A DNA stretch of 64,000 nt from JBFMHP01 sp040752855 (lineage in GTDB: Bacteria; Pseudomonadota; Gammaproteobacteria; RBG-16-57-12). Location: NCBI GenBank assembly GCA_040752855.1, contig JBFMHP010000022.1:1-64000 (forward strand). The letters run 5' to 3'. Below the pieces are notes generated by a model. The model saw nothing but the letters and a program-made list of their open reading frames with translations. It was not told where the DNA came from and made no database searches. How positions within the stretch are numbered: the first letter of the stretch is position 1; each line of letters starts with the position of its first letter. Both the position numbers and the translations under genes were made by a program. Shown here one piece after another: positions 55,717 through 64,000 of the stretch.

Positions 55717-56763
55717 ATGAAGCGACGCGACTTTCATTACGACCTTCCGCCCCATCTGATCGCGCAGCACCCTCCGAAGGAGCGTGCCGCCAGCCGCCTG
55801 TTGTGTGTCGACGGTGCCACCGGTCAATTTCAGGATTCGCGGTTTGCACACCTGCCATCCTATCTGCGCCTCGGCGACCTGCTGGTGTTCAATGATACCC
55901 GCGTCATTCCGGCGCGCATGTTCGGCGCCAAGGAGAGCGGGGGACGCGTGGAGGTGCTGGTCGAGCGCATCCTTGACGATCATCGGGTGCTCGCGCATGT
56001 GCGCGCCAGCAAGTCGCCCAAGGCGGGGGGCCGTATGTTGCTGGAAGGCGGGGTGGTGGTCGAAGTGCTCGGAAGGCAAGGGGAGTTGTACGAGCTGCGC
56101 TTTCTTGGGGAGGCAACCGCCCTGGCGCAGCTCGAACGTTTCGGGCACATCCCCTTGCCGCCGTATATCGAACGTTCCGCCCAGGCGGCGGACACCGAGC
56201 GTTATCAAACGGTGTACGCGGCCAAGAAGGGCGCGGTGGCCGCGCCGACGGCGGGCCTGCACTTCGATCAGGCGATGCTCGATACCCTCAAGTCCCAAGG
56301 CGTCGAGTTCGCCTATGTCACGCTGCACGTGGGGGCGGGCACCTTCCAGCCGGTGCGCGCCGACGATATCCGCGAGCATGTGATGCACCGCGAGTATCTG
56401 GAGGTTGACGAGCGCGTTTGCCAGCAGATTGCCAGCACGCGGGCGCGCGGCGGGCGGGTGATCGCAGTCGGCACCACCAGCGTGCGCAGTCTGGAGACCG
56501 CCGCACGCGCCGGGCGACTGGCGCCCTACCAGGGGGAGACGGACATCTTCATCTTCCCTGGGTTTCAGTTCCGCGTCGTCGATGCCCTGATCACCAATTT
56601 CCACCTGCCCGAATCCACCCTGCTGATGCTGGTCAGCGCCTTTGCCGGCCATGGGACGATGATGGCCGCGTATCGCCATGCTGTGGCGCAGGAATATCGT
56701 TTCTTCAGTTACGGTGATGCGATGTTCATACTTCCCTCACCCCAGGCCCTGGCGCCGCGATAG
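55717..56763 (+). CDS. queA: S-adenosylmethionine:tRNA ribosyltransferase-isomerase
   Basis: Forms epoxyqueuosine on tRNA from preQ1 and the ribose of S-adenosylmethionine. KRRDFHYDLPPHLIAQHPP, FNDTRVIPARMFG, APTAGLHFD and HVGAGTFQPVR are the family signatures. The start MKRRDF gives 348 aa, near the usual 350. It is followed 11 bases later by tgt, the standard queuosine pair. Confidence 0.96.
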   Translation: MKRRDFHYDLPPHLIAQHPPKERAASRLLCVDGATGQFQDSRFAHLPSYLRLGDLLVFNDTRVIPARMFGAKESGGRVEVLVERILDDHRVLAHVRASKSPKAGGRMLLEGGVVVEVLGRQGELYELRFLGEATALAQLERFGHIPLPPYIERSAQAADTERYQTVYAAKKGAVAAPTAGLHFDQAMLDTLKSQGVEFAYVTLHVGAGTFQPVRADDIREHVMHREYLEVDERVCQQIASTRARGGRVIAVGTTSVRSLETAARAGRLAPYQGETDIFIFPGFQFRVVDALITNFHLPESTLLMLVSAFAGHGTMMAAYRHAVAQEYRFFSYGDAMFILPSPQALAPR

Positions 56764-56774
56764 GAGGGCACGTT

Positions 56775-57896
56775 TTGTCGTTCATGCAGTTTTCCTTATT
56801 GCAGACCGATGGCCGCGCGCGCCGCGGCCGTCTGCAGTTTCCGCGCGGCGTGGTCGAGACCCCCGCCTTCATGCCCGTCGGCACTTATGGCACGGTCAAG
56901 GCCGTCACCCCGGAGGAACTGCGCGGGATCGGCGCGCAGATCATCCTCGGCAATACCTTTCATCTGTTCCTGCGCCCGGGCACGAAGGTCATCGAGGCCC
57001 ACGGCGACCTGCACGGTTTCATGCACTGGGATGGGCCGATCCTCACGGACTCCGGCGGCTTTCAGGTCTTCAGCCTGGGGCAATTGCGGAAAATCACGGA
57101 GGAGGGGGTGACCTTCCAGTCGCCGGTCGACGGCAGCCGCGTCTTCATGGGGCCGGAGGAATCGATGGCGGTGCAGCGCGCGCTCGGCGCGGACATCGTG
57201 ATGATCTTCGACGAGTGCACGCCGTATCCAGCCACCGTGCAGCAGGCCGAGGACTCGATGCGCCTCTCGTTGCGCTGGGCCAAGCGCAGCAAGGCGGCCC
57301 ATGAGGGCAATCCCAGCGCCCTGTTTGGGATCGTGCAGGGCGGGATGTACGAACATCTGCGCGATGAGTCGCTGGCCGGCCTGACCGAAATCGGCTTCGA
57401 TGGCTATGCCATCGGCGGACTGTCGGTCGGTGAACCCAAGGAAGACATGATCCGCATCTTGGACCACACCGCCCCGCGCCTGCCGCAGGACAAGCCGCGC
57501 TATCTGATGGGTGTGGGCAAACCGGAGGACATCGTCGAGGCGGTGCGCCGCGGCATCGACATGTTCGACTGCGTGATGCCCACGCGCAACGCCCGCAACG
57601 GCCACCTGTTCACCCGCCATGGCGTGATCAAGATCCGCAATGCCCGCTATGAGTTCGACAACACGCCGCTCGATCCTCAGTGCACCTGCTACACTTGCCG
57701 TCACTACAGTCGCGCTTATCTGCGCCATCTGGACAAGTGCGGCGAGATGCTCGGCTCCCGGCTCAATACCATCCACAACTTGCATTATTACCAGGAGCTG
57801 ATGCAGGGGCTGCGGGAGGCAATCGCCGCGCAGCGGCTGGAGGCGTTCGTGTGCGAGTTTTACGCCCTGAGGTCACAAACGCCGCCGTCTGTGTAA
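56775..57896 (+). CDS. tgt: queuine/preQ1 tRNA-ribosyltransferase
   Basis: Swaps guanine 34 for preQ1 in Asn, Asp, His and Tyr tRNAs. TDSGGFQVFSL holds the catalytic Asp, DCVMPTRNARNG the nucleophile region, and the zinc site is CTCYTC ... H. AGGAGGG at 56762-56768 fits a TTG start at 56775; the ATG at 56784 (MQFSLLQTDGRARRG) aligns better with E. coli Tgt but is 15 bases from that site. 373 aa from the TTG. Confidence 0.95.
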   Translation: MSFMQFSLLQTDGRARRGRLQFPRGVVETPAFMPVGTYGTVKAVTPEELRGIGAQIILGNTFHLFLRPGTKVIEAHGDLHGFMHWDGPILTDSGGFQVFSLGQLRKITEEGVTFQSPVDGSRVFMGPEESMAVQRALGADIVMIFDECTPYPATVQQAEDSMRLSLRWAKRSKAAHEGNPSALFGIVQGGMYEHLRDESLAGLTEIGFDGYAIGGLSVGEPKEDMIRILDHTAPRLPQDKPRYLMGVGKPEDIVEAVRRGIDMFDCVMPTRNARNGHLFTRHGVIKIRNARYEFDNTPLDPQCTCYTCRHYSRAYLRHLDKCGEMLGSRLNTIHNLHYYQELMQGLREAIAAQRLEAFVCEFYALRSQTPPSV

Positions 57897-57977
57897 TAAT
57901 ACCGGGCCAAATCAATTCAAACCCCTGTCAGCCAAAGGGGTTCCGCTAGATCAATACATAAACCGAGGAAGAGCACG

Positions 57978-58313
57978 ATGAGTTTTTTTATTTCTGACGC
58001 CATGGCACAAACCGCTGCACCGCAGGGCGGCGGCGACCCGCTCCTGGGCCTGATCCCCTTCATCCTCCTGTTCGTGATTTTCTACTTCTTCCTCATCCGT
58101 CCGCAGTCCAAGCGTGTCAAAGAGCACAAGAAGATGCTCGAGGCCCTGGGCAAGGGCGATGAAGTCGTCACCAACGGCGGCGTGCTCGGTCGCGTCGTCG
58201 ACATAGGTCCGGATTTCATCGCCCTTGAAATCGCGCAGGGCACCACCATCAAGGTGCAGAAGAACTATATCGCCAGCCTGATGCCCAAGGGCACCATCGA
58301 CGCGGCGAACTGA
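57978..58313 (+). CDS. yajC: preprotein translocase subunit YajC
   Basis: Small inner-membrane partner of SecDF. One helix (GLIPFILLFVIFYFFLIRPQ) followed by KRVKEHKKMLEALGKGDEVVTNGGVLGRV, typical of YajC. 111 aa is normal. It heads the yajC-secD-secF unit. Confidence 0.96.
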   Translation: MSFFISDAMAQTAAPQGGGDPLLGLIPFILLFVIFYFFLIRPQSKRVKEHKKMLEALGKGDEVVTNGGVLGRVVDIGPDFIALEIAQGTTIKVQKNYIASLMPKGTIDAAN

Positions 58314-58386
58314 GGAGCCTCTGATTCATTCAGAGATCCGTGCAGCACAAGGATGTGCTTCCCTTAATAACAACGAGTGGTAGGTC

Positions 58387-60261
58387 ATGTCTAATCAAGC
58401 TCCCATGTGGAAGACCTTGCTGGTCGTCGCAGTGATGGTCGTGGGCGTGCTGTACGCCTTGCCCAATCTGTACGGCGAAGATCCGGCATTGCAGATCAAC
58501 AGCGTCCGGGAAGAAGACGCCGCGAAGCTGTCCGCCGACCGGATCAATCGGCACTTGCAGGAGGCAGGGCTTGCCGCTCAAAACATCGAACAAAATGCCA
58601 GCGGCGTGCTGGTACGTTTCGCGGATGAATCCATTCAGCTCCAGGCCAAGGATCTGCTCACCGGCGCACTGGGCAACGGTTATACCGTGGCGCTCAATCT
58701 GGCGCCGGCCACGCCGGGCTGGCTCAAGGCGATCAACGCCCTGCCCATGTATCTCGGTCTCGACTTGCGGGGCGGCGTGCATTTCCTCATGGAAGTGGAT
58801 ATGGAGGCGGCGAACAAGCAAGCCTATGAACGCTATGTCAGCGATTTTCGCAACCTGCTGCGCGAAGAGAAGATCCGCTATCTGACCATCGAACGCGACG
58901 CCCGTGACGGGAAGGATGGCGTGTTCGTCAAGCTGCGCAGCGCGGAGGATCGCGAAAGCGCCAGCCAACTGATCCGCAAGACTTACCCTGAATTGGTGCT
59001 GGTGGACCTGGAGCAGGAAGGCTCCCCGTATATCTTCGCCAGCCTCACCGAAGCGAGCATTCGTGAAGTGCAGACCATGGCGGTGCAGCAAAACATCACC
59101 ACCTTGCATAACCGCGTCAACGAACTCGGGGTGGCCGAACCGGTCGTGCAGCGCCAGGGTGAGAACCGCATTGTCGTGCAATTGCCCGGTATCCAGGACA
59201 CGGCGCGGGCCAAGGAGATCCTTGGCGCGACCGCGACGCTGGAATTCCGCATGGTAGATGAGAAGGGCAATTCGCAGGAGGCCGCCGCCTCCGGCCGGGT
59301 ACCGCCGGGCAGCAAACTCTATTTCGAGCGCGGCGGCGCGCCGGTGCTGCTGCAGAATCGCGTGATGCTGACCGGCGAGTATATCGTCGATGCCTCGTCC
59401 GGCATGGAGCAGGATACCGGCTCACCTGCCGTCTTCATCACCCTCGACGGCAAGGGCGCGAGCCTCTTCACCCAGGCGACCAAGGACAATGTCGGCAAGC
59501 TGATGGCCGTGGTGTTCATCGAGACCAAGACCGAGAGCCGCGTGGTCGACGGCCAAACGGTGAAAACCAAACGCAAGGTGGAAGAGGTCATCAACACCGC
59601 GCGCATCCGCGAGCAGCTCGGCAAGCGCTTCCAGATCAGCGGTCTGGACAGCCCCGCCGAGGCGCGCGATCTGGCCCTGTTGCTGCGCGCCGGCGCCTTG
59701 GCCGCGCCGGTGGACATCGTCGAAGAGCGCACCGTTGGTCCCAGCCTGGGTAAGGACAACATCGAGAAGGGGCTGTGGTCGTGCATCATCGGCTTCATCT
59801 TCGTCATCGCCTTCATGATCTGGCGCTACAAGCTGTTCGGGGTGTTTTCCAGCCTCGCGCTGTTCGCTAATCTCGTGCTGCTGGTGGCCTTACTCTCCAT
59901 GCTGCAAGCCACGCTCACCCTGCCCGGCATCGCGGGTATCGTGCTCACCGTCGGTATGGCGGTGGACGCCAACGTGCTGATCAATGAGCGCATCCGTGAG
60001 GAATTGCGCAACGGCTCGACGCCGCTGGCGAGCATCGAGGCCGGCTATGAACGCGCCTTTGGCACCATCGCCGACTCCAACTTGACCACCCTGATCGCCG
60101 GCGTATTCCTGTTTGCGCTGGGTAGCGGGCCGGTGAAGGGCTTCGCGGTGGTCCTGTGTCTTGGGATACTTACCTCCATGTTCACTGCATTGACGGGAGC
60201 CCGCGTGCTCGTCGCGCTGGTCTACGGCCGCAAGAGTCGCGTAGCGCGCCTCTCCATCTAA
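58387..60261 (+). CDS. secD: protein translocase subunit SecD
   Basis: Uses the proton gradient to pull proteins through SecYEG. One N-terminal helix, a large periplasmic P1 domain (about residues 35-440, with LGLDLRGGVHFLMEVD), then five helices in the C-terminal part with TVGMAVDANVLINERIREE. 624 aa is normal. Forms a complex with SecF, 14 bases downstream. Confidence 0.97.
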   Translation: MSNQAPMWKTLLVVAVMVVGVLYALPNLYGEDPALQINSVREEDAAKLSADRINRHLQEAGLAAQNIEQNASGVLVRFADESIQLQAKDLLTGALGNGYTVALNLAPATPGWLKAINALPMYLGLDLRGGVHFLMEVDMEAANKQAYERYVSDFRNLLREEKIRYLTIERDARDGKDGVFVKLRSAEDRESASQLIRKTYPELVLVDLEQEGSPYIFASLTEASIREVQTMAVQQNITTLHNRVNELGVAEPVVQRQGENRIVVQLPGIQDTARAKEILGATATLEFRMVDEKGNSQEAAASGRVPPGSKLYFERGGAPVLLQNRVMLTGEYIVDASSGMEQDTGSPAVFITLDGKGASLFTQATKDNVGKLMAVVFIETKTESRVVDGQTVKTKRKVEEVINTARIREQLGKRFQISGLDSPAEARDLALLLRAGALAAPVDIVEERTVGPSLGKDNIEKGLWSCIIGFIFVIAFMIWRYKLFGVFSSLALFANLVLLVALLSMLQATLTLPGIAGIVLTVGMAVDANVLINERIREELRNGSTPLASIEAGYERAFGTIADSNLTTLIAGVFLFALGSGPVKGFAVVLCLGILTSMFTALTGARVLVALVYGRKSRVARLSI

Positions 60262-60274
60262 TAAGGTATCTGCC

Positions 60275-61216
60275 ATGACTCGACTTACTCTGAATGATCT
60301 CAATATCGACTTCATGGGCAAGCGCAAGATTGCCGTGATCATCTCGCTGTCGCTGGCGATCCTCTCGATCGTGGCGATCGCGACCCGGGGCTTCAATTTC
60401 GGCATCGACTTTACTGGCGGTACCTTGATTGAGGTCCAGTATCCGGAGAGCGCGGATCTGACGGAAGTCCGCCAGACACTGACCGACGCCGGCTTCCCCG
60501 AGGCGGTCGTGCTGCATTTCGGCACCAGCCGCGATGTGTTGATCCGGATCGCTCCGAAGGAAGAGACCAATAGCGCCCAGCTCAGCAACAAGATTCTCGC
60601 CGCCCTGCAAACGGCACACAGCGGCGTGGAGCTGCGCCGCGTGGAATTCGTCGGCCCCCAAGTGGGCGAGGACTTGTCCAACGATGGATTTTTGGCGGTG
60701 CTGTTTGCTCTGATCGGGATTTTTATTTATCTGGTATTGCGGTTCGAGTGGCGATTCTCCGCCGGGGCGGTCATCGCCACGCTGCACGATATCATCATCA
60801 CCTTGGGATTTTTCTCCATCACGGGGCTCGATTTCGATCTGACGGTAGTGGCCGCCCTGCTCGCGGTGATCGGTTATTCGGTCAACGACACGGTGGTGGT
60901 GTTCGACCGAATCCGCGAGAATTTCCGCAAGCAACGCGGTGATATGTCTACCGTCGCCGTGATGAACGACGCCATCAACCAGACCCTCTCCCGCACCACC
61001 ATCACCTCGTGGGTGACGCTGTTGGCGGTGATCGCGCTGCTCCTGTTCGGCGGCGACATCATCCACAGCTTCTCCATGACGCTGATCGTGGGCATCGTGG
61101 TCGGCACCTTCTCATCGATTTATGTCGCCAGCGCCTTTGCCCTGATGATGGGCGTGAGCCGGGCGGACTTGTTGCCCCCGCCCAAGGAAGAGGTCGAGGC
61201 CGACAATATGCCATAA
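60275..61216 (+). CDS. secF: protein translocase subunit SecF
   Basis: Partner of SecD. Helix 1 (RKIAVIISLSLAILSIVAIA), FGIDFTGGTLIEVQ and the C-terminal helices with GYSVNDTVVVFDRIREN are diagnostic. 313 aa is normal. A strong terminator closes the operon. Confidence 0.97.
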   Translation: MTRLTLNDLNIDFMGKRKIAVIISLSLAILSIVAIATRGFNFGIDFTGGTLIEVQYPESADLTEVRQTLTDAGFPEAVVLHFGTSRDVLIRIAPKEETNSAQLSNKILAALQTAHSGVELRRVEFVGPQVGEDLSNDGFLAVLFALIGIFIYLVLRFEWRFSAGAVIATLHDIIITLGFFSITGLDFDLTVVAALLAVIGYSVNDTVVVFDRIRENFRKQRGDMSTVAVMNDAINQTLSRTTITSWVTLLAVIALLLFGGDIIHSFSMTLIVGIVVGTFSSIYVASAFALMMGVSRADLLPPPKEEVEADNMP

Positions 61217-61218
61217 AC

Positions 61219-61243
61219 AAAAAGCCCGCTCAGCGGGCTTTTT
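61219..61243 (+). terminator. terminator after secF
   Basis: AAAAAGCCCGC / GCGGGCTTTTT with a TCA loop. Confidence 0.93.
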
Positions 61244-61308
61244 AGTGATGTTGAACCTACGAGCGGGCTTGCCTGCGAAGAAGCATGTTCCGAGACTCCA
61301 CGAACTTC

Positions 61309-61385
61309 GTAGGCCGGCATAAGCGCCAGCGTTGCCGGCATCCGTTATGCCCTGCCGGGAACGGCTGCGCCTTATCCCGGCCTAC
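61309..61385. repeat. REP-like element GTAGGCCGG...CCGGCCTAC
   Basis: Starts GTAGGCCGGCATAAGCG and ends CGCCTTATCCCGGCCTAC; the two ends are inverted copies with small differences, and the interior holds further stems. It lies between secF and the histidine kinase gene, in the usual place of a REP. Confidence 0.65.
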
Positions 61386-61411
61386 TGACAAATTCACCGT
61401 TATTTTGCCAA

Positions 61412-62107
61412 TTAATGACGCGGCAGATGAATTTTAAAACTGCCACCGCCCAGGGCGGCATCATTGGCGAGCGCGATGTATCCGGTGAGTGTTTTGGTGC
61501 TATGCAACTGCGCGATCAGCGAGGAGAAATAGAGCCCCAAGCCGGTGCTGCCGCTGATGTGATCCACGGCCCCGCCTTCTCCCGGCGCCTGGGCGCAAAT
61601 GCTGGCGGGATAACCTGGACCGTTGTCTGCGATGGTGATGACCAGGAACTCGCCCTCGATGGCGGCGCCAAGCAGGATCTTGTCTCGGGTATACCGGATG
61701 GCATTGTTGATGACATTGGTGATCACCCCGGCGAGCAGCCCGCTATCGTAATGCCACTCCAGATCCTCGGCGAATGAGAGTTCGGTGCTGATGTCTCTTG
61801 CGGTGAGTTCGGCCTGAAAATAGGCGAGCTGTTCTTCGAGCAACTCGTAGACCGAGTGCTGGGTGATGCTCAGTGAATAGAGTCGGCTCTCGAGCTTGTA
61901 GAGCGTGAGCAGTTGCACCAAGTCATTGCTCACGCGCTTGGTTTCGTAGCGCAGCAGATTGAGCTTGCCGCTGAGGTTGGCATCAGTCGCTTCGTATTCC
62001 GCGCCGATCTCATTCAGGCTGTTGAGCATGAAACCCAGGGAATTCTTCATGTCGTGGGCCGCCGAGGCCAGCAGTGTGGAGAAATCGAGTGTCGCTTTGC
62101 CGCCCAT
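61412..62107 (-). CDS. soluble histidine kinase
   Basis: A short 231-residue kinase without membrane helices or sensor domain. The phospho-accepting H18 is in SAAHDMKNSLG; the ATP-binding domain has NVINNAIRYT (N box), DNGPGYP (G1) and GSTGLGLYFS (G2). It lies 21 bases after the TPR response regulator gene on the same strand, and the two are probably partners. The signal is not evident; input may come from another protein that binds to it. Confidence 0.85.
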   Translation of the reverse strand: MGGKATLDFSTLLASAAHDMKNSLGFMLNSLNEIGAEYEATDANLSGKLNLLRYETKRVSNDLVQLLTLYKLESRLYSLSITQHSVYELLEEQLAYFQAELTARDISTELSFAEDLEWHYDSGLLAGVITNVINNAIRYTRDKILLGAAIEGEFLVITIADNGPGYPASICAQAPGEGGAVDHISGSTGLGLYFSSLIAQLHSTKTLTGYIALANDAALGGGSFKIHLPRH

Positions 62108-62128
62108 CTTGTTTCCGCTCCTCTCCGG

Positions 62129-63763
62129 TCAACCCTTCGCTGCCAGTTTTTCCGTCAGTTTTTCAAAAGACTTCAGCAGATTGCGATAGCGCTTGTCTTT
62201 GGGATCGATCTGCTTGACCGTCTCCAGGTGATGCTGGCAGGCGGACAGTTTCGCTTTTTCCGGGCTGTTTTTTTCCATGTAGATGATCAAGGCCTGTGCG
62301 GCGTTGAGATTGATGATCTTGTTTTTGGGCAGCTTCCGCGCGGCGTTGCCGAAGAGCGTGATGGCCTCCTCGAACTTCCCGGCATTGGCCAGGCGCGCCC
62401 CTTCATTGTTGATGTCGATGATCATCTTGACCGCGTTTTTGACCAGTTCCTCGCCCTCGGCCGCCATGCTGGCCTTGGTGAAGGTGCTGCGGACCTTGTT
62501 GAGAAAGTTTTCATCATCGTGATTGTTGGAGATCATTTCCTTCATGAGCTCCACACCCTTCTGTTTGTCACCGTAGATCAGACAACCTTCGGCGAATTCC
62601 AAATGGGAGTCGCTGGGCAGGGCCTCGGTATGCTGAGTGTAAATCTTCGCGGCGCGGGCGATGCATTCGCCCGCATCGCGCGGGCGGTTGAATGAATGAT
62701 GGATGTTGCCTTCGGTGACTGTAAGGTGGAGCAGATCCTTGGGGGCATTTCTGAACACATCGCGGCCTTGTTTGACGAATTGCAGCGCCTTCTGATCCTT
62801 CTTCTGTTCAATGAAGATCTGAGCCAGCTTGGTGAAGTCCTCCGCGCGCCGGTAGCTCGAGCCGGTGCTGAGTTTTACCGCCGCCTTGAACGAGAGTTCC
62901 GCGGTTTCCAGGTCGTTATTCTTCAGCGCAATGTCGCCGAGGTTTTGCCGGCGCACCAATACCTTCGGTGATTTGCTGCTGGCCTGCTGCAGAATGGCTT
63001 GGGCGTTGGTGAGTTCACCCAAGGCTTCATGGGTCTTGGCAAGCCAGTCGTAGCCCTCGATCTGGTTCGGGAATTCACCGATCAGCTCGGTGAAAATAGT
63101 TTTTGCAGCAAAATAATCCTGTTGCAAAAAGCGGATCTTGCCCCAGCCGAGTTTCGCCCAGGCAACGGGATATTTTTCCAGCACCTTCTGGTAGATCTGC
63201 TCGGCCATGTCATATTCGGCGAGATCGAAATGGATGTTGGCCTTGGTTTTCATCAGGAACAAGGCGTTTTTCGGATTTTCGACTATCAGTTGATTGCAGT
63301 AATTGATCGCCGCGTTGTAATCCTTGTTTTTGATGGCCAAGGCAACCTTGCTAAGACCCGCCTTGCGTTCCATGACGCGTTGTAGTCGCAGGCGCAGGAC
63401 CTCTTTGGTGAAGGGTTTGGTGATGTAATCGTCCGGTTCGTATTCCACGGCGCCGAGCACCATGCCGCTGGTGTTTTCGGCAGTGAGCATGATGAACACC
63501 GAGGCGATGTCTAATATGCCCTCGTTGCGGGCCTCTTCGAGTACCTGTTGCCCATCCTGGCCTTCGCCTAGGTTGTAGTCGCACAGGATGATGTCGTATT
63601 TCTTGATGCGCATCTTTTCAATGGCATCTTCGCCGCTGCCGGTGTCGTCGACATCATAGGCCTTGTAATCCGCCAGCATGCGCTTGCAGGTGCTGCGCAT
63701 CTGGCCGAAGTCGTCGACGACCAGGATCTTGCTTTTTGTGATGTCGAATTTTTCTGAGTTCAC
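62129..63763 (-). CDS. response regulator with C-terminal TPR domain
   Basis: Receiver domain (residues 12-130) with the acidic pair at 17-18, phospho-acceptor D62 (IILCDYNLGEG) and K in DYITKPFT. The remaining ~400 residues are helical TPR-like repeats (YNAAINYCNQLIVENPKNAL, EYDMAEQIYQKVLEKYPVAW and so on). No DNA-binding or enzymatic output is present, so the output is probably protein-protein contact. 544 aa. It leads the two-gene unit with the histidine kinase. Confidence 0.87.
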   Translation of the reverse strand: MNSEKFDITKSKILVVDDFGQMRSTCKRMLADYKAYDVDDTGSGEDAIEKMRIKKYDIILCDYNLGEGQDGQQVLEEARNEGILDIASVFIMLTAENTSGMVLGAVEYEPDDYITKPFTKEVLRLRLQRVMERKAGLSKVALAIKNKDYNAAINYCNQLIVENPKNALFLMKTKANIHFDLAEYDMAEQIYQKVLEKYPVAWAKLGWGKIRFLQQDYFAAKTIFTELIGEFPNQIEGYDWLAKTHEALGELTNAQAILQQASSKSPKVLVRRQNLGDIALKNNDLETAELSFKAAVKLSTGSSYRRAEDFTKLAQIFIEQKKDQKALQFVKQGRDVFRNAPKDLLHLTVTEGNIHHSFNRPRDAGECIARAAKIYTQHTEALPSDSHLEFAEGCLIYGDKQKGVELMKEMISNNHDDENFLNKVRSTFTKASMAAEGEELVKNAVKMIIDINNEGARLANAGKFEEAITLFGNAARKLPKNKIINLNAAQALIIYMEKNSPEKAKLSACQHHLETVKQIDPKDKRYRNLLKSFEKLTEKLAAKG

Positions 63764-63934
63764 GCCATCGTCCTTTGTGCTTGGATCTTTTCTTTCGGGC
63801 TGCCAATGCCCGGAAAGGCATGAGCGGGACGCCTAAATACCCCGCACGGGTCTCTGGTATATCGACGAGGGACGGAATTACTTTATTTTGCGAGACTTGA
63901 GTGAGTTATCAGAGGAGTGGTGTGAGAATTCGCC

Positions 63935-64000
63935 TCACTGACGGCTGGCCAGCGCACGGAGCGCGGGGGTGACGAGAAAGGGATCGATGAAGGCGTTGTT
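63935..64000 (-). CDS. 3' end of an unknown protein, cut by the window edge
   Basis: The last 21 codons read NNAFIDPFLVTPALRALA and then SRQ, with stop TGA at 63937-63935. The frame is open to the window edge. The rest lies outside. I do not recognise the family from this tail. Confidence 0.45.
   Translation of the reverse strand, partial: NNAFIDPFLVTPALRALASRQ

Overview
This window is a dense stretch of a bacterial chromosome, almost certainly gammaproteobacterial. The support is zipA together with the smc-zipA-ligA order, the order rpsP-rimM-trmD-rplS next to ffh, the order queA-tgt-yajC-secD-secF, RoxA, DksA and N-carbamoylputrescine/agmatine catabolism. I cannot name a genus. The LbtU-type porin, an 11-haem c-type cytochrome, a CbbY-like phosphatase and an alphaproteobacterial-style LexA fit an environmental (Chromatiales-like or Legionella-distant) lineage, but that is inference.

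Layout. 1-530: 5' end of an unknown minus-strand gene and an AT-rich spacer with repeats. 531-3175: minus-strand cluster of pseudouridine synthase, small lipoprotein, GNAT and RoxA with overlapping stops and starts. 3322-9397: a Ca-binding-repeat protein, a DUF2892 protein with its own palindromic operator, a DAHP synthase, then aguB and aguA framed by REP-like palindromes, and a CorC-type transporter. 9480-17177: housekeeping block with ypjD-like, a cyclic-nucleotide phosphodiesterase-like protein, ffh, rpsP-rimM-trmD-rplS, ogt, xerD and dsbC. 17240-22072: DUF4382 lipoprotein, CnoX, a Fur-box-preceded LbtU-like porin, DeaD.

22211-31911: the main accessory region. rfbF and rfbG (CDP-glucose to CDP-4-keto-6-deoxyglucose) are followed without a break by an extended SDR, both halves of a split transketolase, a GtrB-like polyprenyl-phosphate glycosyltransferase and a GtrA-like flippase. 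Two GT-C-type membrane glycosyltransferases on the opposite strand flank them. Together they look like a self-contained route that makes an unusual, possibly two-carbon-branched CDP-sugar, loads it on undecaprenyl phosphate, flips it and attaches it to an outer surface acceptor.

32133-41635: lexA with two GTTC-N7-GTT(C/T) boxes (one on each strand), gluQ, a peroxiredoxin, DUF3579, a DksA with a long Lys/Ala/Pro tail, a CbbY-like phosphatase, an aminotransferase, a degenerate HD-GYP protein, CysZ, an FGGY pentulose kinase and QueF. 41733-48151: smc, zipA, ligA. 48241-54152: an orphan OmpR-type regulator, an AT-rich spacer, the 11-haem cytochrome, the frameshifted tail of an OmpA-like gene, a 161-bp hairpin element and a GH13 enzyme. 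54366-64000: a soluble zinc-binding chemoreceptor, tRNA-Leu(CAA), queA-tgt-yajC-secD-secF, then a histidine kinase and a TPR response regulator, with the 3' end of another gene at the edge. No CRISPR array, rRNA, prophage or insertion sequence was seen.
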